Counted from the first letter of the stretch, positions 23,769-32,796 are shown. The stretch is DNA of 48,272 nt from CAINVV01 sp037129695 (GCA_037129695.1 JBAXUL010000018.1:1-48272), one strand, 5' to 3'. The notes: generated by a model not told the origin, from the letters alone. Program-made: numbers and translations.

Positions 23769-26420
23769 ATGAAGATTCTTATTCCATGTTTGGCTGCGAT
23801 TTTATTTTTAGCTGCCACCTCGTGTCGTCTGCCTGTCAAGGTGGAAGAAAAGTTGCTTTCTGACAACTGGTCCATCATTTCCTCCAAACAAACTACGCTG
23901 GACGGAAATGCGTTAACTGCCTCCGGTAATTTTGACCAGACGAAATGGGTCAAGACAAAAGTTCCTACTACCGTGATGGGCGCTTTGGTGGAGGCAGGTG
24001 TGATCAGGGATCCGTTCTTCGGGAAAAACCTGGAGAATATTCCCAAGGCCGATTTCAAGGATCCCTGGTGGTTTCGCACCACCTTCGACCTGGAAGGGTT
24101 CAGTCCCGGCAGCGAGGTCGCCCGACTTTTGCTTGACGGGATCAATTACCGGTCGAACATCTGGCTAAACGGTTCACTTGTTGCCTCAAAGGACTCAGTC
24201 TACGGTGCATTCAACCGGTTTGACCTGAATATTTCAAAATTGGCCAAAGCCAAAGGCAATCTGCTCGCCCTCGAAATATTTCCACCCGTAGCACGCGATT
24301 TTTACATGGGATTTGTCGACTGGGCACCCACACCTCCGGATAACTACATGGGTATTTTCCGCGAAGTACGCATCAAAAGATCCGGGAAAGTATCACTGGA
24401 CCGGATTTTTGTGGCGCCTGAAGTAGATACGAAAACCCTTCAAAGTGCCAGACTTGCCGTAAGCGCCGAAGTCACCAATTATTCGCAGGAAGCCCAACAG
24501 GTGGAAGTAAGCGGGAAAATTGAGAACATCACTTTCAGTTCATCGTTTCCAATTAATCCGGGTGAAACAAAACCTGTCAAATTTGATCTTAAAGTTGAAA
24601 ACCCTCGGCTGTGGTGGCCGAATGGTCTGGGTAAGCCGGAAATGTACGATCTGAAAATGGACCTGAAAGAGGGTCATCAACTGGCGGATCATCAATCGAC
24701 CCGTTTTGGGATTCGAACAATAGAAACCTATCTGACCAAAGACACGGTTCGGGGATATAAAGTAAATGGACGCGAAGTCCTGATCAAGAGCGGCGGATGG
24801 GTGGATGACCTGTTCCTTCGCTACATGCCCGACAAGGACGCGGCACAGATCCGTATGGTGAAGGAGATGAACATGAACTCCATCCGGTTCGAAGGCATTT
24901 GGGGAAATAACCAGCACATTTTTGACCTTTGTGACGAAAACGGAATCCTCATGATGATTGGATGGAGTTGTCAGTGGGAGTGGCCTGACTATCTGGGTTT
25001 GGAGATGAAAGTCAATCCCGACGAAGCCAACATGGGTATCAACGAAAGTGTGGAGTTGAATGGGGTGAAGCTGACCCCGAAAGAACAAGTTCTACTGACC
25101 GGATACCTTAAGAATCAGGTCATCTGGCTTAGGAACCATCCTTCCATCCTCACCTGGGCAACAGGCAGTGACGCCTATCCCAAAACTGAACTTGAAGCGA
25201 AATACAGTGAGGTCTTAAAGAAATATGACCAGACGCGGCCGCTGCTGATTTCGTCTGGTAGTTTCAAGAGTGCTATTTCTGGACCTTCCGGAATGAAGAT
25301 GAATGGACCTTATGAATATGTGCCGCCCGTGTATTGGTACGAAGACCGGAAATTTGGCGGGGCATTCGGGTTCAACTCCGAGACCGGACCCGGACCGCAG
25401 ATACCACCGCTATGGTGCATCCGGCAGATGATGCCGGCAGAAAAACTCTGGCCTGCGATGAATGACCATTGGGACTGGCACTCCGGCAGAAAGGATTTCA
25501 GCAGCGTTAAAGTATACCTGACCGCGATGAACAAACGATATGGGGAGCCCAAAAATGTAGAAGAGCTGGCCTTGAAAGCGCAGTTAATGAACTATGAGGC
25601 GATCCGGCCGATGTTTGAGGCTTTTGTCGTCAACAAGCCGGTTACCACCGGAGTGGTTCAGTGGATGCTTAACTCGCCATGGCCCGAGTTTTACTGGCAG
25701 TTGTACGATTATTCGCTGATGCCTACCGGCGCGTTGTATGGAACAAAGAAGGCCTGCCAGCCGCAGAACCTGATGTACAATTATTTCGATAAAAAGGTGT
25801 ATGTCAGCAACGATATCCGGGGAACCATGGAGAATTTTGAGGCTGAAATTTCGCTTTATAATATCAAGTCCGAAAAAATATTCGGGCAATCCTTGAAGAT
25901 CTCCCTGGCAGAAAATCTCACCAAAATGGTGTGTGAACTGCCTGTTTTGAAAGGAGATCATGAGGTCTATTTCCTCGATCTGAAACTGAAAAATCCTGCA
26001 GGTGAAGTTGTTGCCGACAATTTCTACTGGCTGACAACCTTCCCGGATCAGATGGATTGGAAGAAAACCATTTGGTTTTATACACCCCAGCGTGAATTCG
26101 CTGATTTCACTCAACTCAATCAACTTCCCGGTGTGACGCCTGAAGTAACCAAAGAACAATCGACAGAAGGTGAGGAAGGAGTCATCACACTTACCCTCAG
26201 GAATCCTGCGAAAACGATCTCCTTCTTTACCGAAATTGTATTGGAGAAGAAGGTTGCAGGGGCGCCGGTTCTGCCACAGTTCATGAACGACAACTACGTT
26301 TCACTTTTGCCGGGAGAAACCAAGATCATTGTCATCAAATACCATTTGAAGGATCTGGCAGGTGATCAGCCGGTAATAAAAATTCAGGGGATCAATCTTC
26401 CCGGTAGGATAGAGATATAA
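23769..26420 (+). CDS. GH2 exo-beta-D-glucosaminidase-like lipoprotein
   Basis: Retaining GH2 enzyme of the exo-beta-D-glucosaminidase (CsxA-like) branch, an 883-residue lipoprotein (lipobox FLAATSC, Cys19) of the cell envelope. The start at 23769 sets the lipobox correctly; the longer frame from 23685 begins inside the repeat and is rejected. The N-terminal sugar-binding jelly roll (LLLDGINYRSNIWLNG) and sandwich domain precede the TIM barrel. The acid/base is D468 in WATGSDAYP and the nucleophile E538 in FNSETGPGPQIP, matching CsxA in which an Asp replaces the usual Glu (D469, E541). Beta-mannosidase-like endo-enzymes are close relatives, so glucosaminide specificity is likely but not certain. 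Divergent from the ROK operon, whose GH92 suggests a shared mannose/glucosamine glycan. Confidence 0.9.
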   Translation: MKILIPCLAAILFLAATSCRLPVKVEEKLLSDNWSIISSKQTTLDGNALTASGNFDQTKWVKTKVPTTVMGALVEAGVIRDPFFGKNLENIPKADFKDPWWFRTTFDLEGFSPGSEVARLLLDGINYRSNIWLNGSLVASKDSVYGAFNRFDLNISKLAKAKGNLLALEIFPPVARDFYMGFVDWAPTPPDNYMGIFREVRIKRSGKVSLDRIFVAPEVDTKTLQSARLAVSAEVTNYSQEAQQVEVSGKIENITFSSSFPINPGETKPVKFDLKVENPRLWWPNGLGKPEMYDLKMDLKEGHQLADHQSTRFGIRTIETYLTKDTVRGYKVNGREVLIKSGGWVDDLFLRYMPDKDAAQIRMVKEMNMNSIRFEGIWGNNQHIFDLCDENGILMMIGWSCQWEWPDYLGLEMKVNPDEANMGINESVELNGVKLTPKEQVLLTGYLKNQVIWLRNHPSILTWATGSDAYPKTELEAKYSEVLKKYDQTRPLLISSGSFKSAISGPSGMKMNGPYEYVPPVYWYEDRKFGGAFGFNSETGPGPQIPPLWCIRQMMPAEKLWPAMNDHWDWHSGRKDFSSVKVYLTAMNKRYGEPKNVEELALKAQLMNYEAIRPMFEAFVVNKPVTTGVVQWMLNSPWPEFYWQLYDYSLMPTGALYGTKKACQPQNLMYNYFDKKVYVSNDIRGTMENFEAEISLYNIKSEKIFGQSLKISLAENLTKMVCELPVLKGDHEVYFLDLKLKNPAGEVVADNFYWLTTFPDQMDWKKTIWFYTPQREFADFTQLNQLPGVTPEVTKEQSTEGEEGVITLTLRNPAKTISFFTEIVLEKKVAGAPVLPQFMNDNYVSLLPGETKIIVIKYHLKDLAGDQPVIKIQGINLPGRIEI

Positions 26421-26430
26421 GACATGAGAT

Positions 26431-26790
26431 ATGAGCCCAAAAGAGATTGTTTTCAAGTTTGTAGAATTGTTTAACAATAAAGATGTTCTGGGGTTGGCGG
26501 ATCTTTATCATGATGATGCAATCAATCACCAGGTAGCAAATGAACCTGTTTGCGGTAAAGAAGCCATCAAAAATATGTTTAACAGGGAATTTGCTTTGGC
26601 CAATATGGTTTGTATTGTTGAAAATGTATTTGAGGATGGTGATTGGAGCATCCTGGAATGGAAAGATCCTATGGGATTGCGAGGATGTGGTTTCTTTCGT
26701 GTTGTTGACGGGAAAATAGTGTTTCAACGAGGTTACTGGGACAAATTGTCGTTTCTGAAGCAACATGGTTTGCCATTCCCTTCAGATTAA
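26431..26790 (+). CDS. SnoaL/NTF2-like protein
   Basis: Small cytoplasmic cone-fold protein of 119 residues. VFKFVELFNNKDVLGLADLY, DDAINHQ and GKEAIKNMF are typical of the SnoaL-like/NTF2-like superfamily, and the C-terminal half (FFRVVDGKIVFQRGYWDK) completes the curved sheet. Members bind small molecules or act as isomerases or dehydratases; no specific activity can be named. It begins 10 bp after the GH2 stop and may be cotranscribed. Confidence 0.8.
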   Translation: MSPKEIVFKFVELFNNKDVLGLADLYHDDAINHQVANEPVCGKEAIKNMFNREFALANMVCIVENVFEDGDWSILEWKDPMGLRGCGFFRVVDGKIVFQRGYWDKLSFLKQHGLPFPSD

Positions 26791-26820
26791 AAATTATTTA
26801 CAATATCCTGATTTTTGAAA

Positions 26821-27069
26821 ATGGAGAAAATACAAAAAAACAACCCTCTTCACGGGAAAACGCTTGAGATGATTCTCAATGAGTTGGTCGATTTTTATGG
26901 CTGGCCTCAGCTTGCCTATCTGATCCGGATCAATTGCTTTGCCAACGATCCATCCATCAAATCGAGCCTGACTTTTCTTCGCAAGACAGAGTGGGCAAGG
27001 AAAAAGGTGGAGGAATTGTATCTTGAGTGTCTGGAAATTAGGAATAAACGCAATACTCCATCGCGATAA
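26821..27069 (+). CDS. VF530-type small DNA-binding protein (DUF2132)
   Basis: An 82-residue protein. NPLHGKTLEMILNELVDFYGW, here split as NPLHGKTLEMIL and NELVDFYGW, with IRINCFANDPSIKSSLTFLR and TEWARKKVEELYL match the VF530 family, a compact helical fold with DNA-binding ability shown for a Vibrio member. The ATG at 26821 is preferred over the in-frame TTG at 26815. The biological role is unknown. It lies 30 bp after the SnoaL-like gene. Confidence 0.85.
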   Translation: MEKIQKNNPLHGKTLEMILNELVDFYGWPQLAYLIRINCFANDPSIKSSLTFLRKTEWARKKVEELYLECLEIRNKRNTPSR

Positions 27070-27132
27070 AAGAGTGATTTGCAGATATAAACAGCCGGGA
27101 CACTGAATTACCGTAAGTTACCCAAAAAATGT

Positions 27133-27140
27133 TACCTTTG
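27133..27140 (+). promoter_or_regulatory. -7 box (TACCTTTG) for era-der
   Basis: TACCTTTGCG matches the consensus TAnnTTTG. It lies 92 bases before the era ATG. A small GC-rich hairpin (CCCCGA/TCGGGG, 27192-27207) lies in the leader. Confidence 0.6.
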
Positions 27141-27232
27141 CGCAGATTTTCATACTATATCAATTTATTTTTCAATGGTAGTATGGAACTCCCCCGATAA
27201 ATCGGGGTTCGTTTCAGACAATCAGCATTAAA

Positions 27233-28117
27233 ATGGGACATAAATCAGGATTCGTAAATATTATCGGTAACCCAAACGTTGGCAAGTCGACTTTGATGAA
27301 CGCCATGGTGGGGGAGAAGCTTTCGATTATCACATCGAAAATGCAGACCACCCGTCACCGCATCAAAGGCATTGTGAATGGTGAGGATTTCCAGATCGTA
27401 TATTCTGATACACCCGGAATTTTAAAGCCCGCCTACAAGCTTCAGGAGAGCATGCTCAAAACGGTGGATACCGCATTGAGCGATGCCGATGTTTTGCTTT
27501 ATGTCACAGATATGGCAGAGAGCATCGACAAAAACATAGAATACCTCGATAAATTAAAAATGGCTGAGGTTCCTGTCATGATTTTGATCAACAAGATCGA
27601 TCTGACTGATCAGCCCGCTTTGATCAAGCTCGTGGAACAGTGGAAAGTGCTGGTACCTAATTCGGAAATCATACCCATCTCAGCCAAGGAGAAGTTCAAC
27701 CTGGAATATGTGTTTACACGTATCCTGGCCAATCTTCCGGAGGGGTTGCCGTATTTTCCGAAAGATGAACTGACCGATCGCAACGAGCGTTTCTTTGCCC
27801 AGGAGATTATCCGTGAAAAGATCCTTCTTTTCTATGATAAGGAGATTCCCTATTCAGTAGAGATCGAAGTAGAATCCTTCAAGGATGAAGAAAAAATTCT
27901 TAGAGTTGCAGCGGTCATCCACGTGTCGCGCGAAACCCAGAAGGGTATCATCATTGGCCACAGGGGAGAGGCTCTGAAAAGAGTCGGAACGGCTGCCCGG
28001 ATAGATATGGAAGAATTTTTCAGCAAGAAAGTTTTTCTGGAACTATTCGTCAGGGTAACCAAGGAGTGGCGCGACAAGGAGATCCAACTTCGTAATTTTG
28101 GATACGAACAACAATAA
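27233..28117 (+). CDS. era: GTPase Era
   Basis: Essential GTPase that binds the 3' end of 16S rRNA and assists 30S subunit maturation. The N-terminal GTPase domain shows G1 GNPNVGKSTL, G2 TTRHRIKG, G3 DTPGI, G4 NKID and G5 SAKE. The C-terminal KH domain contains GIIIGHRGEALKRVGTAAR. Length of 294 residues is standard. der starts 17 bp downstream, an arrangement common in Bacteroidota, so the two ribosome-assembly GTPases are probably cotranscribed from the -7 box at 27133. Confidence 0.98.
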   Translation: MGHKSGFVNIIGNPNVGKSTLMNAMVGEKLSIITSKMQTTRHRIKGIVNGEDFQIVYSDTPGILKPAYKLQESMLKTVDTALSDADVLLYVTDMAESIDKNIEYLDKLKMAEVPVMILINKIDLTDQPALIKLVEQWKVLVPNSEIIPISAKEKFNLEYVFTRILANLPEGLPYFPKDELTDRNERFFAQEIIREKILLFYDKEIPYSVEIEVESFKDEEKILRVAAVIHVSRETQKGIIIGHRGEALKRVGTAARIDMEEFFSKKVFLELFVRVTKEWRDKEIQLRNFGYEQQ

Positions 28118-28134
28118 GGCACTATTTTCATTTC

Positions 28135-29445
28135 ATGAGCAACATCATTGCAATCGTTGGACGCCCAAACGTAGGCAAATCCACCTTTTTTAACCGGCTT
28201 ACAGAATCCAGAATGGCCATCGTCGACGATGAGCCTGGGGTAACCCGTGACCGTAATTACGGAAAATCCGTATGGAACGGCAAAGAATTTTCAGTGATCG
28301 ATACCGGAGGATATGTTTCCGGTTCTGAAGATGTTTTCGAAGGCGAAATCCGCCGTCAGGTCAACCTGGCCATCGGCGAAGCTGACCTCATCCTTTTTCT
28401 GGTTGACGTTGAAATGGGAGTCACCGATCTCGACATGGAGGTGAACAACATGCTCCGCAAAAGCAAAAAACCCTACATGACGGTGGTCAACAAAGTCGAC
28501 AACCACAAACGCGCCCTGGATGCGAACGATTTTTACACCATGGGAGTAGATGAGTTATTCTGTGTTTCCTCCATCAATGGACTGGGAACCGGTGACCTTC
28601 TGGATGAAGTGGTAAAACACTTTCCTGAACCCGTTGAAGAGGTTGAGGAGTCTCATATTCCTGTGATAGCCATTGTAGGAAGGCCAAATGTCGGTAAGTC
28701 ATCGACCATCAATACCCTGATCGGAGAAGAACGTCACATCGTAACCGAAGTGGCAGGTACCACCCGTGATTCAGTGGCCCAGCGTTACACCAAATTCGGA
28801 TACGATTTTATCCTGATCGATACCGCAGGTTTGCGCAAAAAGGCAAAAGAAAAGGAAGACGTGGAATTCTATTCTGTGATGCGTTCCGTTCGGACCATCG
28901 AAAATGCCGATGTGTGTGTGATGATGCTGGATGCTACCCGTGGAGTGGAAGCGCAGGATGTCTCTATTTTCCACCTGATTCACCGGAACAAAAAAGGTGT
29001 AGTGGTAGTGGTGAATAAATGGGACCTGATCGAGAAGGACAACAAGACCATGAAGGAGTTTGAAGCGCAGATTTATGAGAAATTTGCCCCTGTTACCGAT
29101 GTTCCGATTGTCTTCAGCTCTGCCGTGACCAAACAGAGGGTACTCAAAATTCTGGAAGAAGCCATGCGTGTCTACAACAACAAGACCAAACATGTGCCGA
29201 CTTCAAAATTGAACGAACTTTTAGCAGAAGCTCTTGAAGGATTTTCTCCTCCCGCCTACAAAGGGAAATACATCAAGATCAAATATGTGACGCAATTGCC
29301 AAGATACCAAACACCCTGTTTTGCCTTTTTCTGCAACTTGCCGCAATACATCAAAGACCCTTACAAGCGATACCTTGAAAATAAGATCAGGGCTAGTTTC
29401 GACTTTACAGGAGTTCCAATTCAACTTTTCTTCAGACAGAAATAG
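28135..29445 (+). CDS. der: GTPase Der (EngA)
   Basis: Double-GTPase protein required for 50S subunit assembly. Domain 1 starts with GRPNVGKSTFFNRL and has DTGGY and NKVD. Domain 2 starts near residue 180 with GRPNVGKSSTINTL and has DTAGLRKKAKEKEDVEFYS and NKWD. The C-terminal KH-like domain ends with FTGVPIQLFFRQK. Length of 436 residues matches the family. No irregularities seen. Confidence 0.98.
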   Translation: MSNIIAIVGRPNVGKSTFFNRLTESRMAIVDDEPGVTRDRNYGKSVWNGKEFSVIDTGGYVSGSEDVFEGEIRRQVNLAIGEADLILFLVDVEMGVTDLDMEVNNMLRKSKKPYMTVVNKVDNHKRALDANDFYTMGVDELFCVSSINGLGTGDLLDEVVKHFPEPVEEVEESHIPVIAIVGRPNVGKSSTINTLIGEERHIVTEVAGTTRDSVAQRYTKFGYDFILIDTAGLRKKAKEKEDVEFYSVMRSVRTIENADVCVMMLDATRGVEAQDVSIFHLIHRNKKGVVVVVNKWDLIEKDNKTMKEFEAQIYEKFAPVTDVPIVFSSAVTKQRVLKILEEAMRVYNNKTKHVPTSKLNELLAEALEGFSPPAYKGKYIKIKYVTQLPRYQTPCFAFFCNLPQYIKDPYKRYLENKIRASFDFTGVPIQLFFRQK

Positions 29446-29497
29446 CTGATTCAGTGTCGATTAATAATCAATTTGCCTGGTGTTCCCTTCGTATTGT

Positions 29498-29545
29498 CCT
29501 TGAAAGCCTTCGTGGTAATATTTTTCACCACTGAGGACACGGAGG
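29498..29545. repeat. Palindromic repeat (REP-like), member 5
   Basis: The inner part GTGGT-AATATTTTTC-ACCAC and right arm ACCACTGAGGACACGGAGG (29527-29545) match the arm logic of the repeats at 12937 and 23649. The left arm (29498-29516) pairs in only about 11 of 19 positions, so the element has decayed. It lies in the 227-bp gap between der and the helicase gene. Confidence 0.65.
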
Positions 29546-29598
29546 AAAGTACAAAGCTCCCAGAGAGGGATTTGAAAGCGATTCGACATTTATAAAAG

Positions 29599-29619
29599 AT
29601 TACAAATTACAAATTACAA
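29599..29619. repeat. Three tandem ATTACAA heptamers
   Basis: Three perfect head-to-tail copies of ATTACAA, 53 bases upstream of the helicase ATG. Nothing else recognisable was found in this spacer apart from the palindrome at 29498. Function unknown. Confidence 0.6.
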
Positions 29620-29672
29620 ATGAAGCGGTAGACAGGCAATGAGCCATTTTACGCTTCGCAATACACAACAAA

Positions 29673-31376
29673 ATGCAATTCAATGAAATGGGGCTTGACC
29701 CCAGAATCTTAAGAGGAATTGAGGCAATGGGCTTCGAAACACCTTCCCCGATTCAGGAACAATTTATTCCGGTTTTTCTAAAAGAACCAAAAGACATCGT
29801 CGGACTGGCACAAACCGGTACCGGCAAAACTGCAGCTTTCGGACTGCCAATCCTTCAGACCATCGATCCGCTGAGAAGGGTTCCTCAGGCATTGATCCTG
29901 AGTCCTACCCGGGAACTGTGCGTACAGATTGCACGGGAGATCAAAGAGTATTCCCAGTTTTTACCCGAAATCGTCATTACTCCGGTTTATGGTGGAGCCG
30001 ATATGGGTGCGCAGGTGAAAGCACTTCGTGCGGGAACCCATATCATTACTGCTACACCCGGAAGGATGCACGACATGATCCGCAAAAATAAAGTGGATCT
30101 TTCGCAGATTTCAATTCTCGTTCTGGATGAAGCTGACGAAATGCTCAACATGGGCTTTCAGGAGGATGTTGATGCCATCCTGGCCATGACGCCGAAAGAG
30201 AAAAATACATTGCTCTTCTCTGCTACCATGCCGAAGGAAGTAGCCAACATTGCCAAAAATTACATGACCAATCCGCTCGAGATTGCGGTTGGCAAAAAGA
30301 ACAGCGGAGCCGACAATGTGGAGCATATCTACCACATGGTTCATGCCAAAGACCGTTATCTGGCCCTTAAGAGGGTACTCGATTTCGTTCCGGAGGTATA
30401 TGGCATCGTCTTTTGCCGTACCCGTCAGGAGACTGGCGAAGTGGCTGCGCAATTGATCACCGACAACTACAGTGCAGAAGCGCTTCACGGAGATTTGAGT
30501 CAGCAGCAGCGTGACTTTGTGATGGATAAATTCCGCAACCGCGGAGTACAGATTTTGGTAGCTACCGACGTGGCAGCACGCGGACTTGATGTCAACGACC
30601 TGACCCATGTGGTTAACTACAATCTTCCCGATGACTCGGAAAACTATACCCACCGTAGTGGACGTACCGGCAGGGCGGGAAAATCAGGTGTGTCGATTTC
30701 AATCATCCACCTGAAAGAACACGGTCGTATCCGTATGATCGAAAAGAGTCTGGGTAAAAAATTCACCCGCAAGCCTGTCCCGTCCGGTAAGGAAATATGT
30801 GAGCGGCAATTATTCTTCCTCACCGACAAACTGCAGGAGGTAACGGTCAACGAAGAGGAGATCGCACCATACCTTCCTTCTGTCTATGAAAAATTCGAGA
30901 ACCTTTCCAAGGAAGAACTGATCAAACACATTGTTTCCCTTGAGTTTAACCGCTTTCTGGATTATTATGGCAATACACCTGATCTCAACATTCCTGATGG
31001 TCACGAAGAACGGAGGAGTCCGAATGTCGTGGTTACGGAAGGTCTGACCAAATTCAGGCTGAATGTTGGCCTGGCCAAAGGTATTTCGCCCAAAGAGGTA
31101 ATCAACTTCGTAGTGGAAGCTACCGGAAGAAGAAATGTCGAAATCGGCAGGATCGATCTCTTCGGAAGCTATTCGGTAGTTGAAATTGAAGATGCAGCTG
31201 GCAAAGCACTTTTGCGTAATTCCAGGGGAATGTCATTCCGTGGAACTTTCTTCGATGTAGAAGTATTTGAAGAAAGCCGCGACGACAGGTCCTTCCGAGG
31301 CAGACGCAGCGGAGGATTTTCAAGACCCGAAGCAAGAACCGATTTCAAGCGCATCGAGCGTAAGAGGAGGTATTAA
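29673..31376 (+). CDS. deaD: DEAD-box RNA helicase, DeaD/CsdA type
   Basis: ATP-dependent RNA helicase involved in ribosome assembly and RNA turnover. Motifs in order: Q motif (FETPSPIQEQFIP), I (AQTGTGKT), Ia (PTRELC), Ib (TPGR), II (DEAD in VLDEADEMLNMGF), III (SAT), IV-V (VATDVAARGLDV) and VI (HRSGRTGRAGKSG). A DbpA-type RNA-binding domain (FRLNVGLAKGISPKEVINFV) and an Arg/Gly-rich tail follow. Length of 567 is usual for the C-extended class. It has a 227-bp upstream spacer and a terminator hairpin downstream. Confidence 0.95.
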   Translation: MQFNEMGLDPRILRGIEAMGFETPSPIQEQFIPVFLKEPKDIVGLAQTGTGKTAAFGLPILQTIDPLRRVPQALILSPTRELCVQIAREIKEYSQFLPEIVITPVYGGADMGAQVKALRAGTHIITATPGRMHDMIRKNKVDLSQISILVLDEADEMLNMGFQEDVDAILAMTPKEKNTLLFSATMPKEVANIAKNYMTNPLEIAVGKKNSGADNVEHIYHMVHAKDRYLALKRVLDFVPEVYGIVFCRTRQETGEVAAQLITDNYSAEALHGDLSQQQRDFVMDKFRNRGVQILVATDVAARGLDVNDLTHVVNYNLPDDSENYTHRSGRTGRAGKSGVSISIIHLKEHGRIRMIEKSLGKKFTRKPVPSGKEICERQLFFLTDKLQEVTVNEEEIAPYLPSVYEKFENLSKEELIKHIVSLEFNRFLDYYGNTPDLNIPDGHEERRSPNVVVTEGLTKFRLNVGLAKGISPKEVINFVVEATGRRNVEIGRIDLFGSYSVVEIEDAAGKALLRNSRGMSFRGTFFDVEVFEESRDDRSFRGRRSGGFSRPEARTDFKRIERKRRY

Positions 31377-31390
31377 CGATCAAGTTTCCA

Positions 31391-31450
31391 AAGTTTCCAA
31401 AGTTGGTAGTTAGTTCAGTAATTGAAAATAGCTAACAACTTTGGAAACTT
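31391..31450. terminator. Bidirectional terminator hairpin
   Basis: Perfect 15-bp arms AAGTTTCCAAAGTTG (31391-31405) and CAACTTTGGAAACTT (31436-31450) enclose a 30-nt loop and are followed by TTTTAAAT. Located between the convergent helicase and nitroreductase genes. The heptad-like TTTCCAAAG repeat starts before the left arm. Confidence 0.7.
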
Positions 31451-31452
31451 TT

Positions 31453-32370
31453 TTAAATAAAGTCCACATTCGCAAAAGTACGTCTCACCCCTTTGGCGTA
31501 TTTCACCTTCGGGTAACCGATAATCAATACCAACCCTTCGCGACTTTTGTACCGGATTCCATATCTGGCTTTAAACTGTCTGACACCGAATCCGGACTGT
31601 AGGAACGGATGAATGGCTCCCAGCATGCATGTGCCAAGTCCAAGTGATTCTGCGGCAAGCATGGCATAGGTTGCGGCGATGATGGGATCAGCAGGATCGC
31701 AATAGGGTGAGCCGTAGAAATAGATTGCCACAGGCGCATCATAGGTCACCACATCAATTCCTTTGTTCATCGAGCCAATGTAGACCTCAAAAACTGGCCG
31801 CATGAATTTCCTGAAAAAATCCGAAGTTTTTCTGTCGTAGAACAGGCGTGTCAAGGCCAGGAACCAGCGAGAGACCAGCCATGTGTTCTGTCCCAGCAAT
31901 TTGCAGAAGTCGGATGAAAATTTCCTTACTTTATCTTTTCCATGCAATACCAATAAATTGACATCGGAAGGTGGAATTCCCATTGGGGCTGTGGCTGCAG
32001 CCAGAATAATCTGATCGAGAATTTCGCGTTGAACCGGCGTGTCCTCAAATTCGCGCAGGCTTCTGCGGGACTGGAGCATGAGAAGCAATGAATCATAATC
32101 AACACGATCCGGTGATTTCCTAAGATTGAACAGATCGTCAGGTGTGAGGCAACGGCCGTTAACATGGATGGCTCCTTCGGGGCAAATGGCCATGCAATGG
32201 CCACAGGCAATGCATCCGAACAGCGGCTGTTTCGTCAGTGATACTTTTCCATTGATTAACTCAAATTCAAAGTCTTTGCAGACGGAAACACATTTTCCGC
32301 ATCCTTTGCATTTTTGCAGATCAATGCTGACCGTTGCCGCCTCTTCGGTCCTGGAGGTTGGGATGGACAT
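31453..32370 (-). CDS. Ferredoxin-domain nitroreductase family protein
   Basis: Two-part oxidoreductase of 305 residues. The N-terminal third binds two [4Fe-4S] clusters (CKGCGKCVSVCKDFEF and CIACGHCMAICPEGAI). The remainder is an FMN-binding nitroreductase fold with the early SRRSLREFEDTPV and a late ESLGLGTCMLGA motif. Such fusions occur in anaerobes, with ferredoxin clusters supplying electrons to the flavin; the physiological substrate is unknown. No signal peptide, so cytoplasmic. Convergent with the helicase. Confidence 0.9.
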   Translation of the reverse strand: MSIPTSRTEEAATVSIDLQKCKGCGKCVSVCKDFEFELINGKVSLTKQPLFGCIACGHCMAICPEGAIHVNGRCLTPDDLFNLRKSPDRVDYDSLLLMLQSRRSLREFEDTPVQREILDQIILAAATAPMGIPPSDVNLLVLHGKDKVRKFSSDFCKLLGQNTWLVSRWFLALTRLFYDRKTSDFFRKFMRPVFEVYIGSMNKGIDVVTYDAPVAIYFYGSPYCDPADPIIAATYAMLAAESLGLGTCMLGAIHPFLQSGFGVRQFKARYGIRYKSREGLVLIIGYPKVKYAKGVRRTFANVDFI

Positions 32371-32507
32371 GGCTTTAAAGGTTAAATGGTTACCACTAAG
32401 TTATAAAAAAAGAACCTATGGTTTGAAAATGAAGTTAAAGTAAGTTAGGCGAAATAATGAATGGGTATATATTAACATTATATAATGATAATTTAACCAA
32501 AATTGGT

Positions 32508-32537
32508 TTTGAATTTAGAATTTTGCGATTAGCTTTG
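32508..32537 (+). promoter_or_regulatory. Near-consensus promoter (TTTG-18-TAGCTTTG) in a gene-poor gap
   Basis: A -33-like TTTG (32508-32511) is 18 bp upstream of a perfect -7 box TAGCTTTG (32530-32537). This is the only promoter in the window with both elements at good spacing, yet it leads only into a small uncharacterised frame at 32548 and 430 bp without a known gene. Confidence 0.55.
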
Positions 32538-32547
32538 TTGGATTGAA

Positions 32548-32796
32548 ATGACACATAGGAATAAACCAACCTGTAAAATTGTTGCCATGATACATTCAAT
32601 AAGCTATAGAAGTGATATAGATGACCAATCATACGGAGTTCAAAGTGAAATGGTCCAAGAGCATGAGTCATTAACATTCAAAGCAAATCCTGAATTTCAA
32701 ACTTTTTCTGTACGTCAAATGTTTGTTGTTGAGTGGCAAATGCATAGCCTGGACGCAAAGCACTTCCATCAAAAGGAGGTAAAAAACGAATTGTAG
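32548..32796 (+). CDS. Small hypothetical protein (uncertain)
   Basis: An 82-residue frame starting 10 bases after a near-consensus promoter. I do not recognise it. No signal peptide, membrane segment or motif is visible; composition is polar with several His and Gln. The surrounding stretch 32371-32967 (597 bp) holds no other candidate. It may be a real small gene with an almost leaderless message, or the promoter may drive a non-coding RNA and the frame may be chance. Confidence 0.3.
   Translation: MTHRNKPTCKIVAMIHSISYRSDIDDQSYGVQSEMVQEHESLTFKANPEFQTFSVRQMFVVEWQMHSLDAKHFHQKEVKNEL

Noticed and set aside
27192..27207. Terminator (CCCCGA/TCGGGG) before era
   Set aside because: The stem is only 6-7 bp with no T-run, and it lies between the era promoter and its start, so termination there is unlikely.
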